This document shows, in pieces, positions 41,699-51,652 of a DNA stretch of 64,000 nucleotides. The stretch is from Saccharospirillum sp965652395 (GTDB lineage Bacteria; Pseudomonadota; Gammaproteobacteria; Pseudomonadales; Natronospirillaceae), in assembly GCA_965652395.1 (NCBI GenBank), contig CBFGUW010000012.1:60131-124130 (forward strand), given 5' to 3'. The notes beneath the pieces were generated by a model. The model was not told the origin of the DNA. It did not search any database and saw only the letters and a list, made by a program, of their open reading frames with translations. The first letter of the stretch is position 1. Each line of letters starts with the position of its first letter. Both the position numbers and the translations under genes were made by a program.

Positions 41699-43009
41699 CT
41701 ACACCGATTGGGAAAACGCTTCCCGTGTCAGGTTCCGACAACCGGTTTCGGTGACCACCAGATTGTCTTCAATACGGATGCCACCGAAAGGTTTCAGTTG
41801 TTCGATCAAGGCGATATTCAGGCCGTGATCAGGCTCGGAATCGGTCAATTTTTCAAGCAGCATCGGAATAAAATACAAACCCGGCTCCATGGTGATGACC
41901 ATGGATGATTCCAACACTCGGGTCAGTCGCAGAAAGGGGTGTCGTTCGTCCGCACGCACCTCTCCCTTGGTGTTTTGCAGATGCCCGCCCACATCGTGTA
42001 CCTGCAAGCCCAGCAAATGCCCAAGACCATGTGGGAAGAACGCGTGCGGAATCCGTTTGGCCAGCTGTTCTTCAATTGAATGCCGACACAGACCCTGTTC
42101 GTTTAATATCCGGGCTATGCCGCTGAGGGCTTTGTCCTGCAATTCCCCCATGGAAACACCAGGCTTTACCGCCTTATTCAATTGCTGTTGCAAGCTGTCG
42201 ACACCGGCCAACAATTCGGCAAACAGGCCGCTATCCGTGGTGTGGGTGCGGGTGATATCGCTGGCATAACCATTGTGATTGGCACCGGCGTCAATCAATA
42301 ACGTCAAGTGCCGGTCAGGCGGGGTAAACCGCCGCCGTTCATAGTGCAGCGTGGCGGCGGCATCATTGAGCGCAACGATGCCGCTGTAGGGTTCCTGACT
42401 TTCCAGTTGGTCGCTGGCAGCTAAATAGTTTCGATAAATTCCAGCCTCCGTTGCGCCTGCAAAAAACGCTTCCCGCGCAGCCTGATGTCCGGCCACGGCG
42501 CGACGATTGGCTTCAGCCATGCACGCTATTTCAAAATCGGTTTTGTAGGCGCGTTGATAGCTCAACTCGGCTTTCAGCCCTGGTGGATTCAGCTCCACCG
42601 AGGCGGCCTCGAAATTCAACTCAGGATGTGGGGGACCGAGCCAAGCGGTTTTACCGGTCAACCGGGGCAACCAGTCACTGAGCCGCGCCGCGCCCTCTAT
42701 GTGCCAGTGTGCCGTCCAATCGCCATTCGGGGCTTGAGGTGTCAAATGCCAGAAATCCGCTCGTGCTGGCCAAATCAGTCTGGGTTTGTCCCCGGGGCGG
42801 AAAACAATAAAGGTATCGGGGTGAAGATCGTAAGGCAGCCATTGCTGGGCGAACGCGAGCGGCGTATAGGGATAGGCGCGGTCGTCCTCGGCCACTATCA
42901 CCAGGCTGCCGCTGCTGATAACGATCTGGTCGTGACCACTGCGTGCGAGTGCCTTTTCATAACATTGAATCAGCGTATCCAGGTGACGGGCATAAGCATC
43001 TGCTGCCAT
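41699..43009 (-). CDS. pepQ: Xaa-Pro dipeptidase (prolidase)
   Basis: 436 residues of the M24B family. The C-terminal pita-bread domain shows the metal ligands: LLIDAGANHNGYASDITRT (two Asp), FFPHGLGHLLGLQVHDVGG (His), MEPGLYF (Glu) and IRIEDNLVVTE (Glu). It splits dipeptides with C-terminal proline in the cytosol, and PepQ relatives also hydrolyse organophosphates. The ATG at 43009 follows AAAGGAG; an earlier in-frame start (43060) has no site. Confidence 0.93.
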   Translation of the reverse strand: MAADAYARHLDTLIQCYEKALARSGHDQIVISSGSLVIVAEDDRAYPYTPLAFAQQWLPYDLHPDTFIVFRPGDKPRLIWPARADFWHLTPQAPNGDWTAHWHIEGAARLSDWLPRLTGKTAWLGPPHPELNFEAASVELNPPGLKAELSYQRAYKTDFEIACMAEANRRAVAGHQAAREAFFAGATEAGIYRNYLAASDQLESQEPYSGIVALNDAAATLHYERRRFTPPDRHLTLLIDAGANHNGYASDITRTHTTDSGLFAELLAGVDSLQQQLNKAVKPGVSMGELQDKALSGIARILNEQGLCRHSIEEQLAKRIPHAFFPHGLGHLLGLQVHDVGGHLQNTKGEVRADERHPFLRLTRVLESSMVITMEPGLYFIPMLLEKLTDSEPDHGLNIALIEQLKPFGGIRIEDNLVVTETGCRNLTREAFSQSV

Positions 43010-43349
43010 GGTGGCTCCTTTTTTTAAACCGGCCAGTAACGAAAGAAACGATGGTAGCATTCAGGCTCCCGCTGCCAAGGCTGGCCCAGTGATTAACGGT
43101 GCACGGTGCTGTCATCAGTAATGTCCAATGGTTATCAAGGACCGTATCAATCTACCGGATTATTGGACGAAACCTTAGCAACCCATTGATTTTAAAAGAC
43201 TTTATTTTTTGAACCTGCCCGCAAAAATACACAATTCCACCCTCTCGATTTCCCTTTCAAAGCGTTGAACTTGGTAATTTCCAGGCCGACCTTAGAGGTT
43301 GCCGTCCTATGGTCACTCCCAAAAAAACCGATAACAAAAAGGTTCGACC

Positions 43350-44768
43350 ATGAAATACCATTTGAACACAGCCATGGCGCTGGGTTGCCTGACCGCTGCC
43401 AGTCTGGTCTCCCAAACCGCCCATGCACACGGCTACATCAGCCAGCCTGCCTCCCGCTCGCAACAGTGCGCCTTGGGGGCCAATACCGATTGCGGGGCCA
43501 TTCAATGGGAACCGCAAAGTGTTGAAGGAACCGACCGCTTTCCGGAAAGCGGCCCGGCGGATGGTGAAATCGCCAACGCGGGCGTGGCGCATTTTTCCGA
43601 ACTGAATGCGCAAACCGCCTCACGTTGGCATAAGACCACCGTGCAGCCCGGCGCCATCGATATCAGTTGGCACTTCACCGCCAACCACAGCAGTCGCGAT
43701 TTTCGATATTTCCTCACCAAGCCCGGTTGGAACCCCAACCAGCCGTTAACGCGCGACAGTTTCGATCTGGATCCGTTCTGCGTGGTCGATGGCAACAACG
43801 AACGCCCACCCACCAACCTGACGCACGACTGTTATCTGCCGGAAAATCGAGGCGGCTATCATGTTCTGCTTGGCGTCTGGGATGTCGGCGACACCGCCAA
43901 TTCCTTTTACCAAGTGGTGGATATCGTTATAGACGGTAACGACAGTGTCCCGATCTGGACCGACGTGGGCGACATTAATCCCTCCACCGATCTGAACCCA
44001 GGCGATAGCGTCCGCGTGCGCGTTTTCGATGAGTTGGGTGAAATTCCCGAGCTTTCCGTCGGTTGGACGGTGGACACCGTCGCAAACGGAGACAGCCAGG
44101 TGTGGCCGCAACAATTGGCCCGCGCGATCAACGCGGAAAGCACCCAGCTAAAGGCTGGCGCGCTGAGCAACGGTGAGGTGAAGCCGGTGCTGGGGAAAAA
44201 CGATATCTACGTCCAGTCGGGCAGCCCCATTAGCCGCGTTGAAACCGAGATTATTCAAAACGATCCGGATCCTGTCAGCTTTTCGCTCAACGGTGTGCTT
44301 TCGGAATACGCCATCATAAACGGCCAGGCTGAGGTTACATTCAACCTGACCAGTCAACAGCACCTCTCGATCCAAGCCGACCTCTTCGATGCGGACAACA
44401 ATCTGGTCAACAGCCAGAAAGCGGAACTGGACGGTAATCTGGAGATGGTATTCGAGCTGAGTGATGCCCAACCGGGTAACTACAATCTGGTCGCCGTCGC
44501 GGAAAACAGCGATGGGCAAACCGGCCAACACAGTGCCGCGCTGCGACTTGTGAATTCAGACGCGAACCAAGACTATGATTTTGTCTTCCCCGAGGGGCTG
44601 GAAAGCTATGAAGGTGGGACAAGAGTGTTGGCGAAAGACGGCGGGCTCTATGAGTGCAAGCCGTTTCCTTATGAAGGCTGGTGCCGCGTCTATTCCAATG
44701 CGTCTCCCCATTACGAACCCGGCTACGGGAGTAACTGGGAAGACGCCTGGAACCTGGTAACGCCTTAA
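43350..44768 (+). CDS. gbpA: AA10 lytic polysaccharide monooxygenase, GbpA-like, with C-terminal CBM73-like domain
   Basis: 472 residues. The signal peptide ends AHA and the mature protein begins with His27 (HGYISQPASR), the first copper ligand; the second is His113 (WHFTANHSSRDFRYF). Domains: AA10 (27 to about 205), a GbpA-like beta domain (about 215-310), a further beta domain (about 315-400) and a C-terminal carbohydrate-binding module with DGGLYECKPFPYEGWC. Expected role: oxidative cleavage and binding of chitin outside the cell, or adhesion. Transcribed alone and convergent with rhlE, 8 bases apart. Confidence 0.92.
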   Translation: MKYHLNTAMALGCLTAASLVSQTAHAHGYISQPASRSQQCALGANTDCGAIQWEPQSVEGTDRFPESGPADGEIANAGVAHFSELNAQTASRWHKTTVQPGAIDISWHFTANHSSRDFRYFLTKPGWNPNQPLTRDSFDLDPFCVVDGNNERPPTNLTHDCYLPENRGGYHVLLGVWDVGDTANSFYQVVDIVIDGNDSVPIWTDVGDINPSTDLNPGDSVRVRVFDELGEIPELSVGWTVDTVANGDSQVWPQQLARAINAESTQLKAGALSNGEVKPVLGKNDIYVQSGSPISRVETEIIQNDPDPVSFSLNGVLSEYAIINGQAEVTFNLTSQQHLSIQADLFDADNNLVNSQKAELDGNLEMVFELSDAQPGNYNLVAVAENSDGQTGQHSAALRLVNSDANQDYDFVFPEGLESYEGGTRVLAKDGGLYECKPFPYEGWCRVYSNASPHYEPGYGSNWEDAWNLVTP

Positions 44769-44776
44769 ACGGCCTG

Positions 44777-46090
44777 TTAAGAGGCTTTACGGCGTGGCGG
44801 TCTACGTCGCGCCGGTTTACGGGCCTCCGCCGGTTTGGCCGTGGCATCTTTTGCGCGGTCAGAACGGGGTTTGCCTTGATTGGCCGGTCGACGAGCAGCG
44901 GGTTTTTTATTGCGCGGCGGGTTGGACGGGCCGCGCTTTTCCACTTCCGGTACGTTCTGATCCGGTTCGAAACCGTCAATCAAGCGACGCGGAATCGACT
45001 GACGCGTCAGCCGCTCAATACCGAACAAGAGTTTGGCTTCGTCGGCACTCACCAATGAATAAGCCTGACCACTGGCGCCAGCGCGACCGGTCCGGCCAAT
45101 GCGATGCACGTAGTCTTCGGCGACATTCGGCAGGTCGAAATTCACTACTTGCGGCAGTTGGTCGATGTCCAGACCGCGGGCGGCGATGTCGGTTGCGACC
45201 AGAATGTGGACTTTACCGTTTTTAAACCCTTCCAATGCCTTGGTGCGCGCGCCCTGGCTTTTGTTGCCATGAATCGCCGCCGAGCGAATCCCCTGTTTTT
45301 CCAGGTGGTCACTCAAGCGGTTGGCGCCGTGTTTGGTGCGAGTGAACACCAAGGCCTGTCGCCAATTCCCTTCCTGAATCAACTGAGTCAACAAGGCGGG
45401 TTTGCGCTTTTTATCAACCGGATACACCCACTGCTTCACCGACTGGGCCGTCGTATTGCGCGGGGACACCGATACCTCGACCGGATTGTTCACAAGACCC
45501 TTGGCGAGGCTGCGAATCTCATCGGAAAAGGTGGCGGAGAACATCAGGTTTTGCCGCTGCTTCGGCAGCAGGGCGAGAATCTTTTTGATGTCGTGAATAA
45601 AGCCCATGTCGAGCATGCGGTCGGCTTCGTCCAGAATCAGCACTTCGAGCTGCGTGAACCCGATGGCGCGCTGGTTGAACAGATCCAGCAGGCGGCCGGG
45701 GGTGGCCACCAGAACATCGGCACCTTTGCGCAGCTTCATCATTTGCGGGTTGATCTTCACACCGCCAAACACCACCGCCGATTTCAGGGGCAGGTGCCGA
45801 CCATAGGTGGCAACGCTCTCCCCGACCTGGGCAGCCAGTTCGCGTGTGGGCGTGAGAATAAGGGCGCGGGCCTGATTCGAGCGTGCAGGTTCACCGGCGC
45901 TCAGCCGCTGCAGCAAGGGCAGCGTAAAACCAGCGGTTTTTCCGGTACCGGTCTGGGCGGCGGCCATCACATCCCGGCCGGACAATACGGCGGGAATCGC
46001 CTGGGCCTGGATGGGTGATGGTGTGTCATAACCTTGTTCGGCTACGGCTTTCAATAATTCGGAGGACAGCCCCAGGGAGGCAAAACTCAT
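44777..46090 (-). CDS. rhlE: DEAD-box ATP-dependent RNA helicase RhlE
   Basis: 437 residues. Q motif and AAQTGTGKTAGFTLPLL (Walker A), PTRELAAQV, DEAD (ILDEADRMLDMGF), SATFS, and C-domain ATDIAARGLDIDQLPQV and HRIGRTGRAG. A basic C-terminal tail rich in Lys/Arg/Pro follows (about 375-437), typical of RhlE. It remodels RNA in ribosome assembly and cold adaptation. Transcribed from the region shared with the catalase gene. Confidence 0.95.
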   Translation of the reverse strand: MSFASLGLSSELLKAVAEQGYDTPSPIQAQAIPAVLSGRDVMAAAQTGTGKTAGFTLPLLQRLSAGEPARSNQARALILTPTRELAAQVGESVATYGRHLPLKSAVVFGGVKINPQMMKLRKGADVLVATPGRLLDLFNQRAIGFTQLEVLILDEADRMLDMGFIHDIKKILALLPKQRQNLMFSATFSDEIRSLAKGLVNNPVEVSVSPRNTTAQSVKQWVYPVDKKRKPALLTQLIQEGNWRQALVFTRTKHGANRLSDHLEKQGIRSAAIHGNKSQGARTKALEGFKNGKVHILVATDIAARGLDIDQLPQVVNFDLPNVAEDYVHRIGRTGRAGASGQAYSLVSADEAKLLFGIERLTRQSIPRRLIDGFEPDQNVPEVEKRGPSNPPRNKKPAARRPANQGKPRSDRAKDATAKPAEARKPARRRPPRRKAS

Positions 46091-46414
46091 AAACAGTGGG
46101 TTCTCATAGTGGAGGGAACAAACAGAGATCTTACAGAATTCCGGGTATATAACACCGGCAAGGCCGCGCAGCTTACCCCATGGCGCTGAAGGATGCCATC
46201 AAAAGTGCACAAAATTTCATCAGCAAGGCTTCCAGAACGCCAACCCGAGCCTCCCGCCGACCAATCCACCTTCATCGGACAGGCGTAACCTTAACAGGCG
46301 CGCCCTTATCAATAACAAAACGCTATCAGACCAATTAAAACAATAGCTTTCATTAAAGATGGCACCTCCTCTACCTTGGACACTATCCAACATTGATGCC
46401 GCAAGGAGAACACT
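46091..46414. promoter_or_regulatory. Divergent rhlE/katA intergenic region with an OxyR-like site
   Basis: No gene seen in 324 bases. At 46312-46348 ATAA-N7-CTAT-N7-ATTA-N7-AGCT fits the spacing of the OxyR consensus (ATAG-N7-CTAT-N7-ATAG-N7-CTAT) at 11 of 16 positions, about 65 bases before the catalase start. Weak alone but sensible for a peroxide-induced catalase. Confidence 0.35.
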
Positions 46415-47860
46415 ATGAGCAAATGCCCTTACCACACCACCACGGCTGGCAGCCCCATCGCCGACAATCAAAACAGCCAGACCGCCGGTCCACGCGGCCC
46501 GGTCCTGATGCAGGACTGGCAACTGATCGAGAAACTCGCCCACCAGAACCGGGAGCGCATTCCCGAGCGGGTGGTTCACGCCAAGGGCTGGGGGGCTTAT
46601 GGCACCTTCACCGTAACCCACGACATCAGCCGCTATACCCGGGCTGCGATTTTCAGCGAAGTCGGCAAAAAAACCGAGCTGATCACCCGCTTTTCCACCG
46701 TGGCCGGGGAACTGGGCGCAGCCGACGCCGAACGTGACGTGCGCGGGTTCGCCGTAAAGTTCTACACCGAGGAAGGCAATTGGGACCTGGTGGGCAACAA
46801 CACGCCGGTGTTCTTCATCCGCGACCCACTGAAGTTTCCGGATTTCATTCACACCCAAAAACGGCACCCGCGCACCAACCTGCGCTCGAACACCGCCGCC
46901 TGGGATTTCTGGTCGCTGTCGCCTGAGTCTCTGCATCAAATCACTATTTTGATGTCCGACCGGGGCCTGCCCACCGACGTTCGCCACATCAACGGCTACG
47001 GCTCTCATACCTTTTCTTTCTGGAACAACGATGGTGAGCGCTTCTGGGTGAAATTCCACTTCAAAACCCAACAGGGTCACCAGCATTGGACCAACGAAGA
47101 AGCGGAAGGTGTGGTGGGCAAAACCCGCGAGTCCACCCAGGAGGATCTCTTTGGTGCCATTGAAAAAGGTGACTTCCCGAAATGGACGCTCTATATGCAG
47201 GTCATGCCGGAAGCAGACGCCGAAAAAACGCCTTACAACCCCTTCGACCTGACCAAGGTATGGCCGCACAGCGACTACCCGTTAATCGAAGTGGGTGAGA
47301 TGGAACTGAACCGTAACCCAGACAATTATTTCTCGGAAATCGAGAACGTTGCTATGTCACCGTCCAATGTGGTGCCGGGCATCGGTTTCTCGCCAGACAA
47401 AATGTTGCAGGCACGCATTTTCAGCTATGCGGATGCGCACCGTTACCGCTTGGGCACGCATTACGAGTCTTTGCCGGTAAACGCTCCCAAATGCCCGGTG
47501 CATCATTACCATAAAGATGGCGCCATGCGTTTCACGCCCAACAACCCGAACCCGGATGCCTACTATGAACCGAATTCCTTTAATGGCCCGGTGGCCAACC
47601 CGGAGGTCGCCGAACCCCCATTGAAGATTTCCGGAGACGCAGCCCGCTACGACCACCGCGAAGGCAACGACGATTTCGGTCAGCCGAGAGCCCTGTGGCG
47701 TTTATTCGACGACGCGCAAAAGCACCGACTTTACAGCAATATCGCCGCAGCCATGGCGGGCGTGCCGGATGAGATTATCAATCGTCAGTTGGCGCTGTTC
47801 GATCAAATCGATCCCGCCTACGGCCAGGGTGTGCGCCAGGCATTGGATGCGCGGCGCTGA
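46415..47860 (+). CDS. katA: Monofunctional heme catalase (small-subunit, clade 3)
   Basis: 481 residues, the size of small-subunit catalases. The catalytic His lies in RIPERVVHAKGWGAYG, the active-site Asn in LVGNNTPVFFIRDPLKFPDF, and the heme-iron Tyr in ARIFSYADAHRYRLG. NADPH-binding type residues are likely. Degrades hydrogen peroxide in the cytoplasm. The AAGGAGAAC ribosome-binding site precedes the ATG. A strong terminator follows at 47880. Confidence 0.96.
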   Translation: MSKCPYHTTTAGSPIADNQNSQTAGPRGPVLMQDWQLIEKLAHQNRERIPERVVHAKGWGAYGTFTVTHDISRYTRAAIFSEVGKKTELITRFSTVAGELGAADAERDVRGFAVKFYTEEGNWDLVGNNTPVFFIRDPLKFPDFIHTQKRHPRTNLRSNTAAWDFWSLSPESLHQITILMSDRGLPTDVRHINGYGSHTFSFWNNDGERFWVKFHFKTQQGHQHWTNEEAEGVVGKTRESTQEDLFGAIEKGDFPKWTLYMQVMPEADAEKTPYNPFDLTKVWPHSDYPLIEVGEMELNRNPDNYFSEIENVAMSPSNVVPGIGFSPDKMLQARIFSYADAHRYRLGTHYESLPVNAPKCPVHHYHKDGAMRFTPNNPNPDAYYEPNSFNGPVANPEVAEPPLKISGDAARYDHREGNDDFGQPRALWRLFDDAQKHRLYSNIAAAMAGVPDEIINRQLALFDQIDPAYGQGVRQALDARR

Positions 47861-47879
47861 TCGGCATCGACACAATCAA

Positions 47880-47902
47880 GGGGCGCCGGGCGCCCCTTTT
47901 TT
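47880..47902 (+). terminator. Rho-independent terminator after katA
   Basis: GGGGCGC/GCGCCCC, a 7-bp GC stem with a 3-base loop, followed by six T residues. Confidence 0.92.
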
Positions 47903-47903
47903 A

Positions 47904-48035
47904 TCACTCTTCTGTGTCTTTTTTCTTCTTAGGGTCGGCATGGCCGAGCAAGAAGATAAACAACCCCAGACACACCAGGAAAAAGCCCACTCCGAAGGGT
48001 GATGTCCAACCCAATACACCGGCAAAAGCTTCCAT
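47904..48035 (-). CDS. Small membrane protein of 43 residues
   Basis: A short frame reading MEAFAGVLGWTSPFGVGFFL then VCLGLFIFLLGHADPKKKKD and TEE. It has one hydrophobic helix (about residues 14-32) and a basic-acidic C-terminal tail, so it is a single-span protein with a probable cytoplasmic C-terminus. GGAGGG lies upstream of the ATG. Convergent with katA, and the katA terminator abuts its stop. No family recognised. Confidence 0.65.
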   Translation of the reverse strand: MEAFAGVLGWTSPFGVGFFLVCLGLFIFLLGHADPKKKKDTEE

Positions 48036-48198
48036 ATCGAACCCTCCTTTTCCGCCCAATGGAAAGTCTCTGTGAGCATCTTAGTTCCAGGCTTCCTACA
48101 CAGTGATGACCTGCATCAAACCTCAGTCGTCTTCTTTGGATTGCAGCAGACCGCCGGTTGACGGTCTGCGTTCTCAGTTGGCTGAGTGTGTGAACGGA

Positions 48199-48579
48199 TC
48201 AATGCTTCAGCCAATTCAGTGCGGCACCGGCGGACTCGAAATATTCCACATCACCAGACATAAACCAGCCGCTGATCTTCGACGAAGTCTCCTGCCAGTC
48301 TTTATTACCAACCACGGCCACCTTGTCGAACTTGTTGCCGTGCTTGAGACCGAGCTTGAAATCGTCCCAGGCAGCCTGTGCATCCCAGCCTTCCAGTTCG
48401 GTGGCATCGACCAGGGCTGTCACGGTCGGGTCGCGTACCGAATCCAGAGCGGAATCAATTAAAGGTTTCATGGTTTCGTAGTCTTCATGGGTGAGCTTGC
48501 CGCGCGCTTTCAGAGATAGGTAAAGGTGGTCTCCAGCGCGCTCCATGCCGATGCTCATACCTTGAGATGATGCATGCAT
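48199..48579 (-). CDS. SpoIIAA-like (STAS-fold) protein
   Basis: 126 residues of the SpoIIAA-like PF11964 type: LYLSLKARGKLTHEDYETMKPL, VTALVDATELEGWDAQAAWDD, FDKVAVVGNKDWQE and a C-terminal YFESAGAALNWL. Many marine bacteria carry such stand-alone proteins; they resemble lipid-binding CRAL-TRIO/STAS folds, with no fixed function. The ATG at 48579 follows GGAGGTTAGGA. Stands alone between the small membrane protein and the DUF2339 gene. Confidence 0.85.
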   Translation of the reverse strand: MHASSQGMSIGMERAGDHLYLSLKARGKLTHEDYETMKPLIDSALDSVRDPTVTALVDATELEGWDAQAAWDDFKLGLKHGNKFDKVAVVGNKDWQETSSKISGWFMSGDVEYFESAGAALNWLKH

Positions 48580-48671
48580 TTCCTAACCTCCATATGCCAG
48601 ATTAAGGATTACTGCGAAACAACACCCATTAGGCTTGAGTCGGGCCGTTTTTTTTCAACCCTGGCCCACTG

Positions 48672-51332
48672 TCAGGCGTTTTTCTCCCGAGGCGGCAATG
48701 GCGATAAATACCCCACCAGCAACAGCAGCAAACCCACTGCGATAAAGGACACAATGGCCGAGAGGGTATCGCTGTCTCTCATGTCGAACAGGAAGAGCTT
48801 CGCAACCACTACACCCAGCAACACAGCGGCCACCAGCCACACCGGGCGCCAACCGCGCCGCGTAGCCACCACCATGGTACCAAGCCCAACCAACGTCCAG
48901 ACAATGGAGAGCGTCGCCTGCGCCTGGGCCGACGCCCAAATCGCCTCGGCGTCGTACGCCACACCGGTCCAATGGTGGAGCGAACGCAACACCACGACAT
49001 TCAGCCCGACAAACGCCAAAGCGGACAGCCCGGCGCGGTAGGCCGTTGGCGTCATGCCGAGGCGTTGTTCCTCCACCACCGTGCGGCACCAGATCAAGAG
49101 GGTAAAGAGCACGCCCAACTGAACCAACCCAAGGGGGTTCAGCACCGGTAAATAGGTGATGAGCCCCACTCCCGGTTGGGTACCGACGGCTAAGAACCAC
49201 AACACCAGCGCTCCTGCCAAAGGAGCCAGGATGTTCACCCGGTACATGGCTACACGTCCCGCTACCGGCCAACCGGAGTGTCGCAATACCGCCCAAACCG
49301 CCGCCAACACCGGTAACGGCGCGGCAGCCAACGCCCAGGCCGAACCCGGCTGCGTCCAGGACCCGGCCCACCAATAGCACTCAACCCCAAGCAACGCCAC
49401 CAACGCCCAAATACCCAAGGCGTGAAGCGCGGGCAGCATATCGCCGACGCCGGTATCGACCCGGTTATCACGCTGTCTCAAGGCAAGACCATAGACCCCG
49501 AACAACGCCACCCAACCAATCAGGCTGTATTCGGCAAAGGGGTGCGGCAGCGTCACCAGTGCACCCGCTGCCAATAAACCAAGGGCAATTGCCATCCCGA
49601 CCGGGTAATACCGCAGGCTGTGCCAGCTCAGCCGGGCTTCAAGCCACCCCAAGGCGGCGCCGGTGGCGGCGATGAAGAGCAATACCGCCGCCCATTCGAA
49701 GAGGGGCAGATAATGATCAATCTCCTGAAAACCATTGCCGACCCACCAGACCATTCCCCACAACAGCAGTAAACGCCGGACCCAAAGCCCCCAGCGCTCG
49801 GCCTCCCATTCGAACCGATACAGGCAGTAGCTGCTGACCAGCCCACCCAGGGCAAGGAAAAGGGCGCTGATGAAGGTGGCATTAAGCACCGGTGGCGCCC
49901 CCACGCGGTAATGGAATTCCCCCAGGAAAACGAAACCGGCGGCCAGTTGCAGCAGGATGGCGAACACCACGCCCAATCGACGTTGTTGGCGAACACCCAG
50001 CCAGACCAGAGCGGCGCCCTCCAACGCCCAGGCTGTCGATATCCACTCGCCTTCGAGCGCAAAAGGAATGGTCAGCGATCCGAACACAACGCCCAAAGCC
50101 AGATAAGCCTCGCCCAACAGGCGGTAACGAGGGTCGCGACGCAGGCAGAACGCCGCTAACGCCCCATAAAAAAGCCCCAGGGCGAGCGCCGACCAGGCCA
50201 GACCGTATTCGAAATCGACCACCAGACAGGCCTGCAGCCCGAAACTGACGATGGGCACGCCGAACACCAGGGTGCCGTCGACGTAGCCTTTCAGGCGCGG
50301 TGGCTGACGCGATGCGAACAGCAGCGCAATAGCCACATAAAACAGGAAGAATAAAATGAGGAAACTTTCCGTGCTGGCAAACTGGTCGGGCCGGTATTCC
50401 AACACACCCCATAAAGTACCGATCACGAAGGTGAACAGGAAGCCCACCAGATTCAACGCCCGCCAGGCTTTGAACCAGGCAATGCCGAATATCCCCAGGT
50501 TTAGCACGGCATAATAAGCAAACAAAGCAACATGGCTGCCACTGCCACTGGAGGTGAGAATGGGCGCAAGGAAACCGCCGGTCGCGGCCATAACGGCCAA
50601 CGCCGGAGCGTTCTGCAACAATGCAAGCGCCGCCGATACCACCACCATGGCCACCAACAACGCCATCGTCAGACCCGGCGACAACACCTGAAACAGCCGC
50701 AACGCCGCGAAGACCGTCATATACAGAATGCCCAAACCGCCACCCTGCATGATGAGCCCATATAGGGTGCGTTTTTCACGCAACACCCAACCCACGGCCA
50801 GCAGGACCAGCCCCAGCAACGCCACGCCGAAAATCTTAAGGCGAACCGGCAGCACGCCTTGTTCATTGGCATATTGCAGCAGGAAGGCCACGCCGAAGAA
50901 CAAGACGATAACGCCGACGCGGACAATCAGATTGCCTTCGGTGAAATACCCTTTGACGACGCCGAGGAGCTTGTCGAAAACACCAGGACCACTGGGCTTT
51001 TGGGTATCGCCCCAATCGTAGGAAACCGGCTCAGCCGGAGCCTCATGCGCCGACTGCGACGGAATGGAAGCCACTGGTGGCGGTGCGGCCTCGGCGACCG
51101 GCGCTGCTGGCCATGGCTGAGGAGAGCGCTCTTCGGGAGCTTCCTCGGGGGAAGGCTGCCAACGCTCGCCTTCACCGGCCGTTTCGCTCCGGACAACGGC
51201 CTCTACGGGCTGCGAAGGCGGCGTCGATTCCACGCGCTCTTTCAGTTCGTCCAACTGCTTCTGCAACGCATTAATGCGACTAAACAAAAACAGGAAGGCG
51301 GCGAACACCAGTATCAGAAATATTTCGATCAC
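48672..51332 (-). CDS. DUF2339 large polytopic membrane protein
   Basis: 886 residues. A short N-terminal helix with a coiled coil (INALQKQLDELKERVE) is followed by a Pro/Ala/Glu-rich linker, then roughly two dozen hydrophobic helices filling residues 120-880. EGNLIVRVGVIVLFFGVAFLLQY and LRLFQVLSPG are characteristic of DUF2339. Function unknown; it has been noted near envelope and polysaccharide genes in other species. Transcribed alone. Confidence 0.88.
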   Translation of the reverse strand: MIEIFLILVFAAFLFLFSRINALQKQLDELKERVESTPPSQPVEAVVRSETAGEGERWQPSPEEAPEERSPQPWPAAPVAEAAPPPVASIPSQSAHEAPAEPVSYDWGDTQKPSGPGVFDKLLGVVKGYFTEGNLIVRVGVIVLFFGVAFLLQYANEQGVLPVRLKIFGVALLGLVLLAVGWVLREKRTLYGLIMQGGGLGILYMTVFAALRLFQVLSPGLTMALLVAMVVVSAALALLQNAPALAVMAATGGFLAPILTSSGSGSHVALFAYYAVLNLGIFGIAWFKAWRALNLVGFLFTFVIGTLWGVLEYRPDQFASTESFLILFFLFYVAIALLFASRQPPRLKGYVDGTLVFGVPIVSFGLQACLVVDFEYGLAWSALALGLFYGALAAFCLRRDPRYRLLGEAYLALGVVFGSLTIPFALEGEWISTAWALEGAALVWLGVRQQRRLGVVFAILLQLAAGFVFLGEFHYRVGAPPVLNATFISALFLALGGLVSSYCLYRFEWEAERWGLWVRRLLLLWGMVWWVGNGFQEIDHYLPLFEWAAVLLFIAATGAALGWLEARLSWHSLRYYPVGMAIALGLLAAGALVTLPHPFAEYSLIGWVALFGVYGLALRQRDNRVDTGVGDMLPALHALGIWALVALLGVECYWWAGSWTQPGSAWALAAAPLPVLAAVWAVLRHSGWPVAGRVAMYRVNILAPLAGALVLWFLAVGTQPGVGLITYLPVLNPLGLVQLGVLFTLLIWCRTVVEEQRLGMTPTAYRAGLSALAFVGLNVVVLRSLHHWTGVAYDAEAIWASAQAQATLSIVWTLVGLGTMVVATRRGWRPVWLVAAVLLGVVVAKLFLFDMRDSDTLSAIVSFIAVGLLLLLVGYLSPLPPREKNA

Positions 51333-51410
51333 CGAACAGATCCCTTACTACGGTCAATCCGCTAGTCTCGGTGACCGCCCCGATGCCGTCAATACTGCCG
51401 TGTCTTTCCG

Positions 51411-51650
51411 TCAGGCGGTGTATCGTCGTTTCTTATAGGTCGCCTCCGGCGGGAAAACCTCATCCAGCGTGCACGTCACCCCCGCATCGTTCAGTGCCGC
51501 CACTATAATTCGCGCCACCTGCAAGGGTGGCACCCGTTCCCCGCTTTCATACAAGGCGATGCGGGATTGAGCCGCCTTGAAACCACACTTTTTACCCAGT
51601 TCCTCCTGGGTGAGACACGCCCTGACGCGATAATGCTTCAACTTAAGCAT
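51411..51650 (-). CDS. Small XRE-family HTH protein
   Basis: 79 residues, essentially one Cro/CI-type HTH (RVRACLTQEELGKKCGF..AQSRIALYESGERVPPLQVARIIVAALN) with a short basic tail. The start codon lies in a perfect inverted repeat (TAATGCTT-N6-AAGCATTA, 51631-51652), so it may control its own expression. It is divergent from the S24-type repressor gene over 112 bases, like a cro/cI pair, but no phage genes are present. Confidence 0.8.
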   Translation of the reverse strand: MLKLKHYRVRACLTQEELGKKCGFKAAQSRIALYESGERVPPLQVARIIVAALNDAGVTCTLDEVFPPEATYKKRRYTA

Positions 51651-51652
51651 TA
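51631..51652 (-). promoter_or_regulatory. Inverted repeat over the HTH gene start codon
   Basis: TAATGCTT (51631-51638) and AAGCATTA (51645-51652) are perfect complements with a 6-base spacer. The gene's ATG is part of the right arm. It could be an operator or an mRNA hairpin hiding the start. Confidence 0.5.
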
